Source: Candidatus Aenigmatarchaeota archaeon
Lineage (GTDB): Archaea; Aenigmatarchaeota; Aenigmatarchaeia; CG10238-14; SCSR01
NCBI GenBank assembly: GCA_030018055.1
Contig: JASEGN010000014.1
Span: 1 to 16,786 of the forward strand
Direction: 5' to 3'
DNA length: 16,786 bases
The notes beneath the pieces were generated by a model, which saw only the letters and a program-made list of their open reading frames with translations, searched no databases and was not told the DNA's origin. The stretch's first letter is position 1. Each line of letters begins with the position of its first letter. Shown here piece by piece: positions 1-8,251 of this stretch. The position numbers were made by a program, and so were the translations under genes.

Positions 1-1517
1 GTTCTTCCTTTTTCTTCTATGGTAAGTGGTTTAATTGCTTCTGTCATTTGTTGATATTGTTCTTCTGTTAATCCTGTACTCATCATTCCACAAGAAAGGA
101 ATTTTCCAGTATCAGGATCTCTACAACCTAAAACATAGCTTGTTATCCACTTAGCCCTTTTTCCAGTTCCCCATTCTGCTCCAATTATAGTTAGGTCTAA
201 AGTCTCCATTATAGGCTTAATCTTATACATTGCACCAACATGTCTACCGAAAGTGTAAGGAGCATCCATAACTTTCAGCATAAGTCCTTCTTGACCCTCG
301 TTTAAAGCTTCATGATAAAACTTTTCTAAAGTCTTTACATCGTCCGTAATTATCCTTTTTGCTATTTGGAATTTTCCTGGAATGGGTTTAACAACCTTTC
401 CCAAGATTTTTATCCTTTCCTTTAAGGGTTTATCTAAAAGTGATTTTCCATCCAAATAAAGTATATCAAAAAGGTTAACTTGAACTGGAATTTTTTTAAT
501 CATCTCCTTTATTTCATATTTTCTATGAATCCTTTGCGAGAGTTGTTGAAATGCAACTGGTTTGTTTGTTTTTGGATCAATTCCTAAAGCTTCACCCTCA
601 ACTACACATTCCTTAGCTTTTAACCCCTGTAATGCAAACTCAACAATATCTGGAAATTGTTGTGTTACATCTTCTTGCCTTCTTGTATATATCCAAATTT
701 TATCACCTTCTTTCTCTACAATTACCCTAGCCCCATCATATTTATATTCAGCTACAACTTTTCCAAATTCTTTAACAACACTTTCTATACTTTCAGCTGA
801 TAAACCAAGCATAACTTGCATAGGTCTTCCTAGCTTAATTTTAACTTTTCTTAACCCTACAACATCTTCTTCCTTTGCAATTCTTGCTACTTCAGAAAAA
901 TCAGAAAGAATGTTCCAAGCATAATCTACAGCTTCGGTTAGTTTAGTCTTTTCTTCCTTACTCATCCCTTCCTTGAAAAGAAACGCATCAACTATCGCAT
1001 CGCGGATAATCCCTTCAGCGACACCTATTCTAAGTTCACCTAAAATTGTTCGAATTATATAAGTTGCCTCCTTTGGATCAGCTGAAGCTAGAAGTTCAGC
1101 AATCAAACTCAATTTTCTTTCTTGTGAACCTTTGCCGGTAATGTATGGAAGTTTTTGTAAGCTCTCAAAAACGAAATCTACAGTTAATTTTTTTCTAACT
1201 AAAGTTAGTTGCTTTTTAGATTTTATCAACTCTTCGGCAGCCGTACCAAGCCCTCCAGTCTTCTTAAACATATTCTCAACTTCACTTGGAGAAATACCTG
1301 TAACTCTAGAAATTATCCTAATCATTAGTTGTTCGGCAATTCCTAACTCAAGCATAAGATATTTTGGAAACACTAAACCTTGAGAAAAAAGCACAATCTT
1401 CGGCAATAGATTAGTTGGAACTTTTTTTAGAAAATCTGCCAATATTGCGGTCTTTCCAAGTTTAGAGGGTTCTGCTTCTAACTTTTCGTACAAGCTAGCT
1501 ATTTCACTGTATAGCAT
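1..1517 (-). CDS. lig: ATP-dependent DNA ligase, archaeal type (3' end outside window)
   Basis: The protein seals nicks in duplex DNA using ATP, acting in replication and repair. About 505 codons are present, read leftwards from ATG at 1517, and the frame is still open at base 1. Archaeal and eukaryotic type I ligases of this kind are usually 560-600 aa, so roughly the last 60-90 residues of the OB fold are missing. Residues 1 to about 220 form the helical DNA-binding domain. The nucleotidyltransferase core follows with motif I KYDGAR, whose adenylated lysine is K259. FDILYLDG lies in the motif III region, EGLMLK (410-415) is motif IV, and YKIKP (about 431-435) is motif V. A TATA-like ATATAAATA lies about 30-35 nt before the ATG, so the gene probably has its own promoter despite the 57-nt gap to the upstream operon. 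Identification is firm. Confidence 0.96.
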   Translation of the reverse strand, partial: MLYSEIASLYEKLEAEPSKLGKTAILADFLKKVPTNLLPKIVLFSQGLVFPKYLMLELGIAEQLMIRIISRVTGISPSEVENMFKKTGGLGTAAEELIKSKKQLTLVRKKLTVDFVFESLQKLPYITGKGSQERKLSLIAELLASADPKEATYIIRTILGELRIGVAEGIIRDAIVDAFLFKEGMSKEEKTKLTEAVDYAWNILSDFSEVARIAKEEDVVGLRKVKIKLGRPMQVMLGLSAESIESVVKEFGKVVAEYKYDGARVIVEKEGDKIWIYTRRQEDVTQQFPDIVEFALQGLKAKECVVEGEALGIDPKTNKPVAFQQLSQRIHRKYEIKEMIKKIPVQVNLFDILYLDGKSLLDKPLKERIKILGKVVKPIPGKFQIAKRIITDDVKTLEKFYHEALNEGQEGLMLKVMDAPYTFGRHVGAMYKIKPIMETLDLTIIGAEWGTGKRAKWITSYVLGCRDPDTGKFLSCGMMSTGLTEEQYQQMTEAIKPLTIEEKGR

Positions 1518-1574
1518 ATAATCTACCAGCTATTTTTAATTTTATTTATATGTAGTTTCTAACAAACTAAAAAA

Positions 1575-2414
1575 TTACATTTTCCACTTTGTTATAAAAT
1601 CAGCTAAGGCTTGAACAGCTACTTGATATGGTATGGTTGGAATAGCTATTTCACCAACCCTCCCTTTCCAATTAAATTCAACTTGCATACCAATTCTTTT
1701 CTCCTTACTTTTTTTATTATGTTCAATTACATGCTTAGTTAAAACATAATTTCTTGAACCAGTAAAGAGCCAAGTAGAAACAGCTATTTCTAAATTATTT
1801 CTAATTCCAAGTTCAGAAAAAACTCCATCCAAAAAACTTATAAACTCCCTTTTAAATCTAAAGGCATTCTCTTTTCCCCCTATACCTCCATAATTTTTAT
1901 CAAATCCAAAAAGCATATCAAACTTTCTTCCAACATGCATACCATGAATTGAGATAATTGTCTTTGGGTTTAATTCTTCTATTACCCGATGGTACCTCCT
2001 TAAATTTGAAAGATAGGATTTATTTGAATGAATTGGAACGTAGATGCTTGGTTGTTTTTCAGAATTAAAAACTCGTACAAATAGCCTTAGTCCCTTTCCT
2101 AGCTCCATTGTATCTCTTGCAGCGTCTGCATCAATTCTCGAGAATAATGTCGCAACATAAGCTGACTTAATATAGTATGCTGCTAGCTTAGCAAGTGTAT
2201 CCGTATTTTTATCTCCAATCACTATGTACGCATTTTTCCCGTATTCTTTCATTGGAATTTCTTTACTCACAGCATGCTCAGCCGTAAACAGTACTTTTTT
2301 GATTGGAAATCTTTCCATTACAAAATATTCAACTTCTTCAACAACTTGAGGATGAATTTTCCTTCCTAAAAAAGATCTCAACTCATCGAGAGATCCAAAA
2401 GTAAAAAAACTCAT
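1575..2414 (-). CDS. N-formylglutamate amidohydrolase-like metallohydrolase
   Basis: This 279-aa protein carries a motif series resembling the N-formylglutamate amidohydrolase (FGase, PF05013) fold, which is related to zinc carboxypeptidases. The motifs are TAEH (H47) near the N terminus, SRIDADAARD (about 92-101) matching the family's R-x-x-D-x-N/A-R segment, SIHGMH (155-160) matching the D/S-x-H metal strand, and QVEFN (244-248) with a candidate catalytic glutamate. It is the last gene of an operon, and its ATG overlaps the stop of the ATP-grasp gene by four bases (ATGA). Pairing a hydrolase of this type with an amide-forming ATP-grasp enzyme suggests making and removing an amino-acid conjugate, but the substrate is unknown. 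Family assignment rests on motif memory and is moderately sure. Confidence 0.65.
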   Translation of the reverse strand: MSFFTFGSLDELRSFLGRKIHPQVVEEVEYFVMERFPIKKVLFTAEHAVSKEIPMKEYGKNAYIVIGDKNTDTLAKLAAYYIKSAYVATLFSRIDADAARDTMELGKGLRLFVRVFNSEKQPSIYVPIHSNKSYLSNLRRYHRVIEELNPKTIISIHGMHVGRKFDMLFGFDKNYGGIGGKENAFRFKREFISFLDGVFSELGIRNNLEIAVSTWLFTGSRNYVLTKHVIEHNKKSKEKRIGMQVEFNWKGRVGEIAIPTIPYQVAVQALADFITKWKM

Positions 2415-3328
2415 TTAAATCCTACCCTTCTCAGAACTCTTTCAATCATAGTTTTGCCAATTTCTTCAACTTCATTCCTTACGTATTCAACTATTTCCTT
2501 TGCAACCTCTATTCCTGTTGCCCTTTTTAAACCCTCAAAATGAACATTGACATTAGCTTCTATTATCACAGGCCCTTTTCTACCTTCTAATAAATCTATA
2601 CCACAAATTTCCATTCCTAAGGCTTTCGCTGCTTTTATAGCTAAATCTCTTTGCTCTAAACCAATTTTGATCGGTTTGCCTATACCACCAACAGCAATAT
2701 TGGCCCTTCTTTCACCTCTTTTAGTAGCTTTTCTTTTCATCGCAGTTAGTACATCGCCACCTAATACAAAAGCTCTTATATCCTCACCAGGATTTGGAAT
2801 GTATTCTTCGAGAAGTATAGGCTCTTTGACTCTTTCCAAAGCGTCCATTAAACTAATTGCAGACCCCTTTGAGTCAGCAAACATAACCCCTTTACCTAAG
2901 CTACCATATAATAATTTCATTACAACTGGAAATCTCATCTTATCCAACAAATCCTCTAGGCTTTGTCGCGAAGTAGCTAGATAAGTTTTTGGCACAGGAA
3001 GTCCTGCTTCCTTCAATCTTAAAAGAGTTAAAAATTTATTATGAGAAATAAGGATAGATTCAGGGGTTATTGGTAGATATAATTTATCCTTTAGTATATT
3101 TAAAATTATAAAACCAAGATTTACATAAGTTCTTGGTATTCTTGGTATGATGAAATCTAGCTTCGCTAAATTTCTATTCTTGTAAAAAACCTTTGCACCA
3201 TCTTTAAAATTCATTCGGACTTCTGGTATGGGAACATAGAAAAATTCATCAAAAATTTTCTTACCTTCCCTTAAAATATCTAGCCCACATTCATCTTTTT
3301 TCAGTGGTCCTAAAATACAACCTTTCAT
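2411..3328 (-). CDS. RimK/LysX-like ATP-grasp ligase
   Basis: This 305-aa ATP-grasp protein belongs to the RimK group (RimK, LysX, MptN, CofF), which joins an amino acid to a carboxylate through an acyl-phosphate. The N-terminal preATP-grasp part is followed by the ATP-binding lysine in FPVVMKLL (K138), the Gly-rich loop GSLGKGV (142-148), the adenine-contacting LLEEYI (172-177), DIRAF (183-187), and a basic KRGERRAN segment. The metal-binding end is GIDLLEG (D245) and IIEANVNVHFEGL (E257, N259), corresponding to the family's E-x-N-x-x-P-G-F-E-G; the usual PG is replaced here by VH. It overlaps both neighbours by ATGA junctions, so translation is probably coupled. It looks catalytically competent. 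The substrate cannot be told from the sequence. Confidence 0.85.
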   Translation of the reverse strand: MKGCILGPLKKDECGLDILREGKKIFDEFFYVPIPEVRMNFKDGAKVFYKNRNLAKLDFIIPRIPRTYVNLGFIILNILKDKLYLPITPESILISHNKFLTLLRLKEAGLPVPKTYLATSRQSLEDLLDKMRFPVVMKLLYGSLGKGVMFADSKGSAISLMDALERVKEPILLEEYIPNPGEDIRAFVLGGDVLTAMKRKATKRGERRANIAVGGIGKPIKIGLEQRDLAIKAAKALGMEICGIDLLEGRKGPVIIEANVNVHFEGLKRATGIEVAKEIVEYVRNEVEEIGKTMIERVLRRVGFK

Positions 3329-4173
3329 TTCTTAACAACCTCAAAAATCCGGTGCCACCATCTTTTTTTCTTTTTAATTTTTTCATGTAACACATCCATT
3401 AAAATTTTTGCTATGTTTTCTTTTGTGATTTTTTCAAAATTTGAAAAATTTGGAGAAAAGGTAAATTTATTAAGGATGAAATCATCTTTAAATTTTAAAA
3501 AATTTAAAACACAATAATCACACTCCATTAACTTCTTTATCTTAAACGCCATATCCTTTAACTCATTAGAAAGTTCTATAGGTTTTGAAGAGCTATTAGT
3601 TTTTTCATAGGATGTTATAAAATTATCCGTGATAAAAGCCCATATATTCCTTTCTGACTTAATCACATTCCAGACCAAAAGTGGTGAACCTGCTTTTTGA
3701 AGAGAAATTACATCATGAAACGTATGGAAATTTGTTACAACAACTTCTTTGTCCAGTTGCTTAATTACACACGGAAAAACAATCTCTTTTTTAATATTTT
3801 TTATAGGTGTTTTTGATGTGAGAAGAAAAAAATTTTTTGTTTTTATTCCATTTTCTCTCAGATAGTGAAAAAGTAGAGGTTCATTTGAGGCAAGGAGATA
3901 TTTTTGTGGTTCGAAAGGTAGATAAGCAAATTCTGAAAGGACTCGCATTGTTATATAAAATAATTCAGTATAGGTTAACGTTGGTACAGGTAACACGTGG
4001 TCAAAATCTGCTAAGTTTTTATCGTAGAATTTAACTGTAAGTCCCTTTTCTATCTCTACTCTAATTTCATTTATTGGTGCATAAAGACAAACATCAAAAA
4101 ATTTTTCTGACTCTCTTATTAATGGTAAATCTTTTTCTTTTCTTTTAGGGTCACCAATCACAACAATTTTCAC
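3325..4173 (-). CDS. Degenerate RimK-like ATP-grasp paralogue, probable pseudoenzyme
   Basis: This 282-aa protein starts with GTG at 4173 and aligns along its length with the following gene: the IGD/LGP opening, YAPINEIRVE against YVPIPEVRMN, FYDKNLADFD against FYKNRNLAKLD, and FPCVIKQL against FPVVMKLL. K138 is kept. The Gly-rich loop is reduced to DKEVVV, EEYI is replaced by WNVI, the D245 equivalent is Asn in LNFLKF, and the E-x-N metal site has become ILNKFTFSP. It therefore probably cannot catalyse ligation and may act as a regulatory or scaffold subunit of the intact paralogue. It heads the operon, with a TATA-like TTATATCTTAAA about 25 nt upstream and an almost absent leader. The C terminus is very basic (KKKKRWWHR). 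It is an intact frame, not a pseudogene. Confidence 0.75.
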   Translation of the reverse strand: MKIVVIGDPKRKEKDLPLIRESEKFFDVCLYAPINEIRVEIEKGLTVKFYDKNLADFDHVLPVPTLTYTELFYITMRVLSEFAYLPFEPQKYLLASNEPLLFHYLRENGIKTKNFFLLTSKTPIKNIKKEIVFPCVIKQLDKEVVVTNFHTFHDVISLQKAGSPLLVWNVIKSERNIWAFITDNFITSYEKTNSSSKPIELSNELKDMAFKIKKLMECDYCVLNFLKFKDDFILNKFTFSPNFSNFEKITKENIAKILMDVLHEKIKKKKRWWHRIFEVVKK

Positions 4174-4243
4174 ATTTTAATATTAATTTAAGATATAATA
4201 ATAGAACCATAAAAATATATGAAATGTACGGACATGTAATTTA

Positions 4244-4998
4244 GTGTCCATTCTAGAATTTGATGACTATGAACATGCTGAAGATGTAAAAAAACTTTTA
4301 ATCAGTAAGGAATTTCTTCCAGAGGAAATGTATGGGGTAAGAACCTTAGCAAAGGGTGAACGAAACTACAATCCCAACATGTATCACTCTGGAGCAGTAT
4401 GGCCGTTCATCTCTTATAGCTTAGCAAGAGCATTGATGAATCGTGGTGATGAAATTGGATTTAAAATACTTGAGAAGTGTAAATTTTTAAGAAAAAATAG
4501 TTTTGGTTATCTGGCAGAGGTTTATCATGGAGAAAAACCGATAAGACAATCTGAACCTTTAACTCAATCATGGTATTCCTACATTCTCACATATTTAACT
4601 CCTAGAAGGTATGAGTCATCAGTAGTTCAACTATGGTCTGCTAATGTTTTCTAGAGGCTGTAGTTAGAGGTTTGTTCGGAATTAATGCAAAAGACGGGCG
4701 GGAACTATTTTTATCACCATTCATAAAATTCCCATGGAGATTTTGTAAGCTTGAAAATCTTAGAATAGGCTCAAATATTTTAAATTTCACGATGGAGAAA
4801 GGGGAAAGAGAGATAAAGATTCTCATAAATAATTCTGGAGAAGAAATGGAGATGAAGTTTAGTGCTACACTTAAAGGTATTACTGGTGTATTCTTTAATG
4901 AAGAGCCAGCTACTTATAGCAAAGAAAAAGAAAGAATTTGGTTTGGTGCAAAGTTAAGAAAGGGAGGTAACAAGATTCTTATCGAAACCTTTAAATAA
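4244..4998 (+). pseudogene. Remnant of glycogen-debranching-type glycosidase (truncated, frameshifted)
   Basis: Two adjacent frames together encode the C-terminal third of an amylo-alpha-1,6-glucosidase-like six-hairpin glycosidase. The first part (4244-4654) contains EMYGVRTLAKGERNYNPNMY and HSGAVWPF, matching the family's W/Y-G-x-R-T-L and Y-x-P-x-x-Y-H-x-G-x-V-W-P signature, and ends in QLWSANVF before a stop. Homology resumes one frame over as CFLEAVVRGLFGINAKDG near 4636 and runs to 4998, so one base has been lost (or two gained) around 4630-4640. Nothing upstream encodes the missing 400 or more residues; a stop lies in frame at about 4220 and the neighbouring operon's promoter is there. 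This is a relic left by deletion and then frameshift. A sequencing error could explain the frameshift but not the truncation. Confidence 0.8.
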
Positions 4999-5032
4999 AT
5001 ATATAAGAGTAGAAAAATAAACTTAATATAAC

Positions 5033-5680
5033 ATGGTAGTAATGGAACCATTAACAGATGTATTAGCAGGCTTTTACAGCTCTTTCGTAGGGTTTCTACC
5101 AGGTCTAGTAGCTGCGATAGTTTTGCTCATAGTTGGATTGATAATTGGCAGAATTATTAGCAGAATAACTAAAGAAGTAATGATAAGATGTAAAGTTGAC
5201 CAATATGTGCTGAGAGAGAAAAAACCTCTTTTCAGGTTGAGTGATGTATTTTCAATCATATTCAAGTGGAGTATATACTTTCTATTCATATGGGCAGCTG
5301 TCGGGACTTTAAAAATCCCAGCTTTAACAGAAATCATGCAAGCTATTGTGATGAATTTTCTCCCAGGTTTAATTAAAGCGGTAATTGTAATAGTAGCAGG
5401 CTATCTTGTGGCTGAATATATAAGGAAACAGGTAGAGATAAGTAAATTGATGTACTCTAGCATAGTAGGAAATATTTTGTTCTGGCTAACAATTTATGTT
5501 GCAGTAGCGATAGCTTTACCATTAATAGGAATAGATCCAACCTTGGTGAACAACATGCTTCTAATAATATTTGGTGCATTTGGAATTGGCGTAGGAATAG
5601 CAATTGGCTTAGGGTTAAAGGATACTGTAGCACAACTAGCAGCCGAATACAGGAAAAAAATGAAAACTCCAAAAACATAA
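5033..5680 (+). CDS. Mechanosensitive-channel-like membrane protein (TM-helix repeat)
   Basis: This 215-aa protein has about five membrane segments (roughly 19-42, 75-92, 105-128, 145-166 and 172-196). It carries two copies of a conserved pattern in which a helix begins with FLPGL or similar and the last ends GLGLKDTVAQLAAEY. That is the hallmark of the TM-helix repeat proteins related to small-conductance mechanosensitive channels (MscS superfamily, PF05552). The soluble beta domain that follows the pore helix in true MscS is absent: the protein ends 20 residues after the pore-like helix. A role in osmotic or tension response at the cytoplasmic membrane is likely from family knowledge. The TATA-like AAATATATAAG at about 4998-5007 suggests a near-leaderless transcript; M4 (5042) is an alternative start. 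Confidence 0.85.
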   Translation: MVVMEPLTDVLAGFYSSFVGFLPGLVAAIVLLIVGLIIGRIISRITKEVMIRCKVDQYVLREKKPLFRLSDVFSIIFKWSIYFLFIWAAVGTLKIPALTEIMQAIVMNFLPGLIKAVIVIVAGYLVAEYIRKQVEISKLMYSSIVGNILFWLTIYVAVAIALPLIGIDPTLVNNMLLIIFGAFGIGVGIAIGLGLKDTVAQLAAEYRKKMKTPKT

Positions 5681-5710
5681 ACTTTAAGTAACCATAGCAC
5701 AATCTTCAAT

Positions 5711-5896
5711 ATGGAAAAAGATAGTAGAATTTCTAGTATTTTGAGAGAGCATATTTGGGTCTGCGATGTTTGCTTAAGAAATGCGCACCAAAAAGTAAAG
5801 ATGGTTAAAAGGACTGTGGTTTCTACGGATGAGAATGGATATTGGAAAAAAGAAATGCTCCTCTGCCCTATCTGTGGAAACTGTAAAAGTTTATAA
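5711..5896 (+). CDS. Small zinc-ribbon-like protein
   Basis: This 61-aa protein has two cysteine knuckles, CDVC (18-21) and CPICGNC (52-58), separated by about 30 mostly polar, lysine-rich residues. The spacing fits a zinc ribbon or rubredoxin-like fold. Function is unknown; such proteins are often nucleic-acid or protein binding. The start ATG has a TTTAAG box about 28-30 nt upstream and no Shine-Dalgarno sequence, consistent with a leaderless message. It lies alone between the channel-like gene and the nitroreductase, both on the same strand with short gaps. The Cys pattern and promoter make it a real gene. Confidence 0.75.
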   Translation: MEKDSRISSILREHIWVCDVCLRNAHQKVKMVKRTVVSTDENGYWKKEMLLCPICGNCKSL

Positions 5897-5920
5897 AGTT
5901 TTTTTACTTCTATTCAAATA

Positions 5921-6559
5921 ATGTTTTATATGGATTTTTTCGAGTGTGTTTTAAACCTGGGAAAAACAACAAAATTTTTGTCAAAAGAAGTAGATGATAG
6001 AACAATAGGAATTATATTACATGCTGCAACCCATGCACCATCAGCTGGGGAGATAAAAGAGTGGCATTTTTTTGTAATAAAGGATAAAGAAACTAAGGAT
6101 AAGCTTGTTGAAGCAGCCCTAATGCAAAAATTTATCTCTCTTGCTCCGGTCGTTATTACCGTAGCTGTTGATATTGAAAAAGTAACTCTTAAGTATTTTG
6201 AGCGTGGAGAAAGACTCTATGCAATTCAAGATGGTGGACATGCATGCATGCTAATTATTTTGACCGCACATGCTTTAGGTCTAGGAAGTTATTTAATCAG
6301 GGCTTTTGACGAGGAGAAAGTTAGAAGGATTTTAGAGATGCCTGACCACATGAGGCCATTAGCTTTGATTACTATTGGCTACCCTGCTGAAAGCCCAGAG
6401 CCTGTAAAAAGTATTCCATTCGAAAACATTACATGGGTAGATAGATATGGTAAAAGGTTTGAAGGAAAGGTAGAAGATGTTATAGCTTCTCTTGAGAAGA
6501 TGTTTAAGAAAAAAGAAAAGAAGGAGGAAGTTTTACCTAAGCTTGAAGAAGAATTCTAG
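5921..6559 (+). CDS. Nitroreductase-family FMN oxidoreductase
   Basis: This 212-aa protein has the nitroreductase fold, an FMN-dependent NAD(P)H oxidoreductase that normally works as a cytoplasmic dimer. The second FMN motif is seen as HAPSAGEIKEWHFFVIKD (about 38-55; the family has P-S-x-x-N-x-Q-P-W). The C-terminal half contains AIQDGGHACMLIILTAHALG and GLGSYLIRAF, then LALITIGYP (about 147-155), the typical closing strand. The usual N-terminal R-R-S-x-R-x-F phosphate-binding segment is replaced by KTTKFLSKEV, so phosphate binding must differ. A charged tail of about 25 residues (KKKEKKEEV) extends past the fold. TTTATAAAG lies about 28 nt before the ATG, suggesting a leaderless transcript; M4 (5930) is an alternative start. 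The physiological substrate cannot be inferred. Confidence 0.9.
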   Translation: MFYMDFFECVLNLGKTTKFLSKEVDDRTIGIILHAATHAPSAGEIKEWHFFVIKDKETKDKLVEAALMQKFISLAPVVITVAVDIEKVTLKYFERGERLYAIQDGGHACMLIILTAHALGLGSYLIRAFDEEKVRRILEMPDHMRPLALITIGYPAESPEPVKSIPFENITWVDRYGKRFEGKVEDVIASLEKMFKKKEKKEEVLPKLEEEF

Positions 6560-6602
6560 CTCATAAATTTAAATTAAAAAAACAAATACTAATAGGTGTA
6601 GA

Positions 6603-8015
6603 ATGAAAGGATTATTTTTAACAATTCTTTTAATTGTTTTGATATTGGTAACAATCTCAGAAGCACAAGAAGTAGAGGTGCAATTACAGGTAAGTGAACT
6701 CACTATCAATATAGGTGAAACAAAAAGTATAAATGTTACTGTTAAAAACTTCCAAGATAAAAAAGATATTTTCTCACTTTTAGTCTGGCCACCCCTAGTA
6801 CCAAGGTTTGGAATTTATACAGATATTCAACCAAGGATAGAGTTAGAACCTAATTCTAAGGTAGAAACTCCTGTAACATTTATTGTTCCAGAATGTACGA
6901 TTGAGGGGAATTTGGAGTTTAAGATTACAGCAATATCATTAACCAACGTGGCCATAAACGACACAAAAACTCTTATTCTAAGGGTGAAAGGTGAGGGATT
7001 GACTTGTATTACAAGCATTGAAACAAATAGGATATTTAACCCTGGAGAAAAAGTAAAAATTGAAGTATCTGTAAGCAATTTTGCTGAAGGTGGAGAATTT
7101 GTCCTAGAGGTTATGGTAAAGAAAGATGGGAAAATTGAAAAAAGTTTTCTAGATGAAATTAAGCTAGGAAGTAGGGATACAAAAAAACTTGAATATAACT
7201 ATGTACTTGATGAACATGCTTTAGCGGGGAGTTATGATGTTAATGCCCTGTTAAAAAAGGATGAGAAAGTTATAAGTTCAAGAGCAACGAAGTTTGAAGT
7301 CAGAGCAATTGAAAATCTTGATTATTCTCACTCAACAAAAAATCTTGTTATTCTACAAACAGGGAGCATAAAGATAAAAAACCTTGGGAATAGTTTATCC
7401 CAACCAACTACTCAGAATTTAGTTACCCCATGGTTTATGAAAGTTTTCTTTTACTCACCAACAAAGCCTCTGGAAGAGAGCATGACAGATAATCAAGTCA
7501 CATACACTTGGGAAGTTCCAAGCTTAGAGCCTTTGGGGGAATATGAAATTAAATATGAGTTTAGATTTTGGCCAGTTTGGGTTGGCGTAGCTATAGCAAT
7601 AGTACTAATACTTTTTGCCTATTTACATTTTTATACCATAAGGGTAATTAAAAGAACCAAGCCCGTAGGTGTTTTAAATGTTGGTAGAGAAATACCAATC
7701 TCTATTTCTATTTTGAACAATTCTCCAAGTGAGTTGAGAGATATTTTAGTAAGAGATTTGGTTCCACCTATAGTTTCAGTGGTTGAAAGATTTGAAACAC
7801 TTAAGCCAGTTAAAAGAAAGATCAAAGAAGGCACTGAGCTGAACTGGAGGATAAGTTCTTTAAAGCCTGGTGAGGAGGTTATATTAGCCTATAGGATAAA
7901 GCCAATAGTTGACATCATGGGAACTTTGAAACTTCCTAAGGCATGGGTAAGGTTTATTTCAAAAGGAAGGGAAAAGAAAATCTTAGTTTCTAAACCAATT
8001 GTAATCGGTGCTTAA
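6603..8015 (+). CDS. Exported, membrane-anchored beta-sandwich protein
   Basis: This 470-aa protein begins with a clear signal peptide (about 1-21, MKGLFLTILLIVLILVTISE). Residues 22 to about 320 look like two or three Ig-like or CARDB/NPCBM-associated beta-sandwich domains typical of archaeal surface proteins: INIGETKSINVTVKNFQD at about 35-52 and NPGEKVKIEVSVSNFAEGGE at about 146-165. One membrane helix (about 323-345) is followed by the basic segment RVIKRTK, and then by a further beta domain of about 120 residues (VGREIPISISILNNSPSELR; LKPGEEVILAYRIKP) resembling DUF11-type repeats. By the positive-inside rule this last domain would be cytoplasmic, which is unusual. A TATA-like ATAAATTTAAATT lies at about 6563-6575, and AGGTGT sits just before the ATG. 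Ligand or partner is unknown. Confidence 0.8.
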   Translation: MKGLFLTILLIVLILVTISEAQEVEVQLQVSELTINIGETKSINVTVKNFQDKKDIFSLLVWPPLVPRFGIYTDIQPRIELEPNSKVETPVTFIVPECTIEGNLEFKITAISLTNVAINDTKTLILRVKGEGLTCITSIETNRIFNPGEKVKIEVSVSNFAEGGEFVLEVMVKKDGKIEKSFLDEIKLGSRDTKKLEYNYVLDEHALAGSYDVNALLKKDEKVISSRATKFEVRAIENLDYSHSTKNLVILQTGSIKIKNLGNSLSQPTTQNLVTPWFMKVFFYSPTKPLEESMTDNQVTYTWEVPSLEPLGEYEIKYEFRFWPVWVGVAIAIVLILFAYLHFYTIRVIKRTKPVGVLNVGREIPISISILNNSPSELRDILVRDLVPPIVSVVERFETLKPVKRKIKEGTELNWRISSLKPGEEVILAYRIKPIVDIMGTLKLPKAWVRFISKGREKKILVSKPIVIGA

Positions 8016-8164
8016 TAGGGTACAGTCCATCTCTTTATTTTTCCACATCTAAGACAATACTGCTCGTAATCCTTAACATTGGATTCGAAATGAAAATACA
8101 TGCGTTGTTTGCTCCATTCGTGAAAGCCTAGTTTACATAAAAGTTTACCAAAACTAAACTGCAT
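8012..8164 (-). CDS. 50-aa small Cys/His zinc protein
   Basis: A short frame read leftwards from ATG at 8164 encodes a 50-aa protein beginning MQFSFGKLLCKLGFHEWSK. It contains YCLRCGKIKRW near its C terminus. C10, H15, C37 and C40 form a plausible single zinc site. The L-C-K-L-x-x-H-x-W opening followed by C-x-x-C-G-K/R resembles small prophage-type proteins of the DUF1660 kind and other one-knuckle proteins. Its stop codon overlaps the stop of the convergent membrane-protein gene by two bases. It diverges from the tRNA gene starting 38 nt away, and the AT-rich segment 8165-8200 could serve both. No function is known to me. Confidence 0.7.
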   Translation of the reverse strand: MQFSFGKLLCKLGFHEWSKQRMYFHFESNVKDYEQYCLRCGKIKRWTVPY

Positions 8165-8201
8165 AAATATTTTTAAATTTGAAGGAAATAATTTATTATT
8201 G
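8165..8201. promoter_or_regulatory. Likely promoter of tRNA-Tyr
   Basis: The segment holds TTTTTAAATTT at about 8170-8180, a TATA-like box about 22-32 nt before the 5' end of the tRNA at 8202, the spacing expected for archaeal TBP/TFB promoters. The same AT-rich stretch lies immediately upstream of the 50-aa leftward gene and may serve both. Evidence is composition and position only. Confidence 0.5.
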
Positions 8202-8216
8202 CCCCGCCTAGCTCAA

Positions 8217-8236
8217 TCGGACTTAATCTGGAGTAA
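8217..8236 (+). other. Predicted D-loop tRNA intron (20 nt)
   Basis: The exon strand GCTC (8211-8214) can pair with GAGT (8231-8234). Three-base bulges AAT (8215-8217) and AAT (8235-8237) lie on opposite strands, and an inner helix CGGA (8218-8221) with TCTG (8227-8230) closes a CTTAA loop. Cutting each bulge after its second base, as the archaeal splicing endonuclease does, removes exactly 20 nt and leaves D loop AATGGTA, which has the conserved GG and A21. The geometry and product both fit, so this is the best-defined of the four inserts. Confidence 0.7.
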
Positions 8237-8251
8237 TGGTAGAGCAACCGA

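Noticed and set aside
562..924. Rightward open frame of 120 codons
   Set aside because: It lies wholly antisense within the DNA ligase gene, has low-complexity Ser/Thr/Leu composition and matches no family.
2547..2984. Rightward open frame of 145 codons
   Set aside because: It is antisense to the intact ATP-grasp ligase, whose motifs establish the coding strand.
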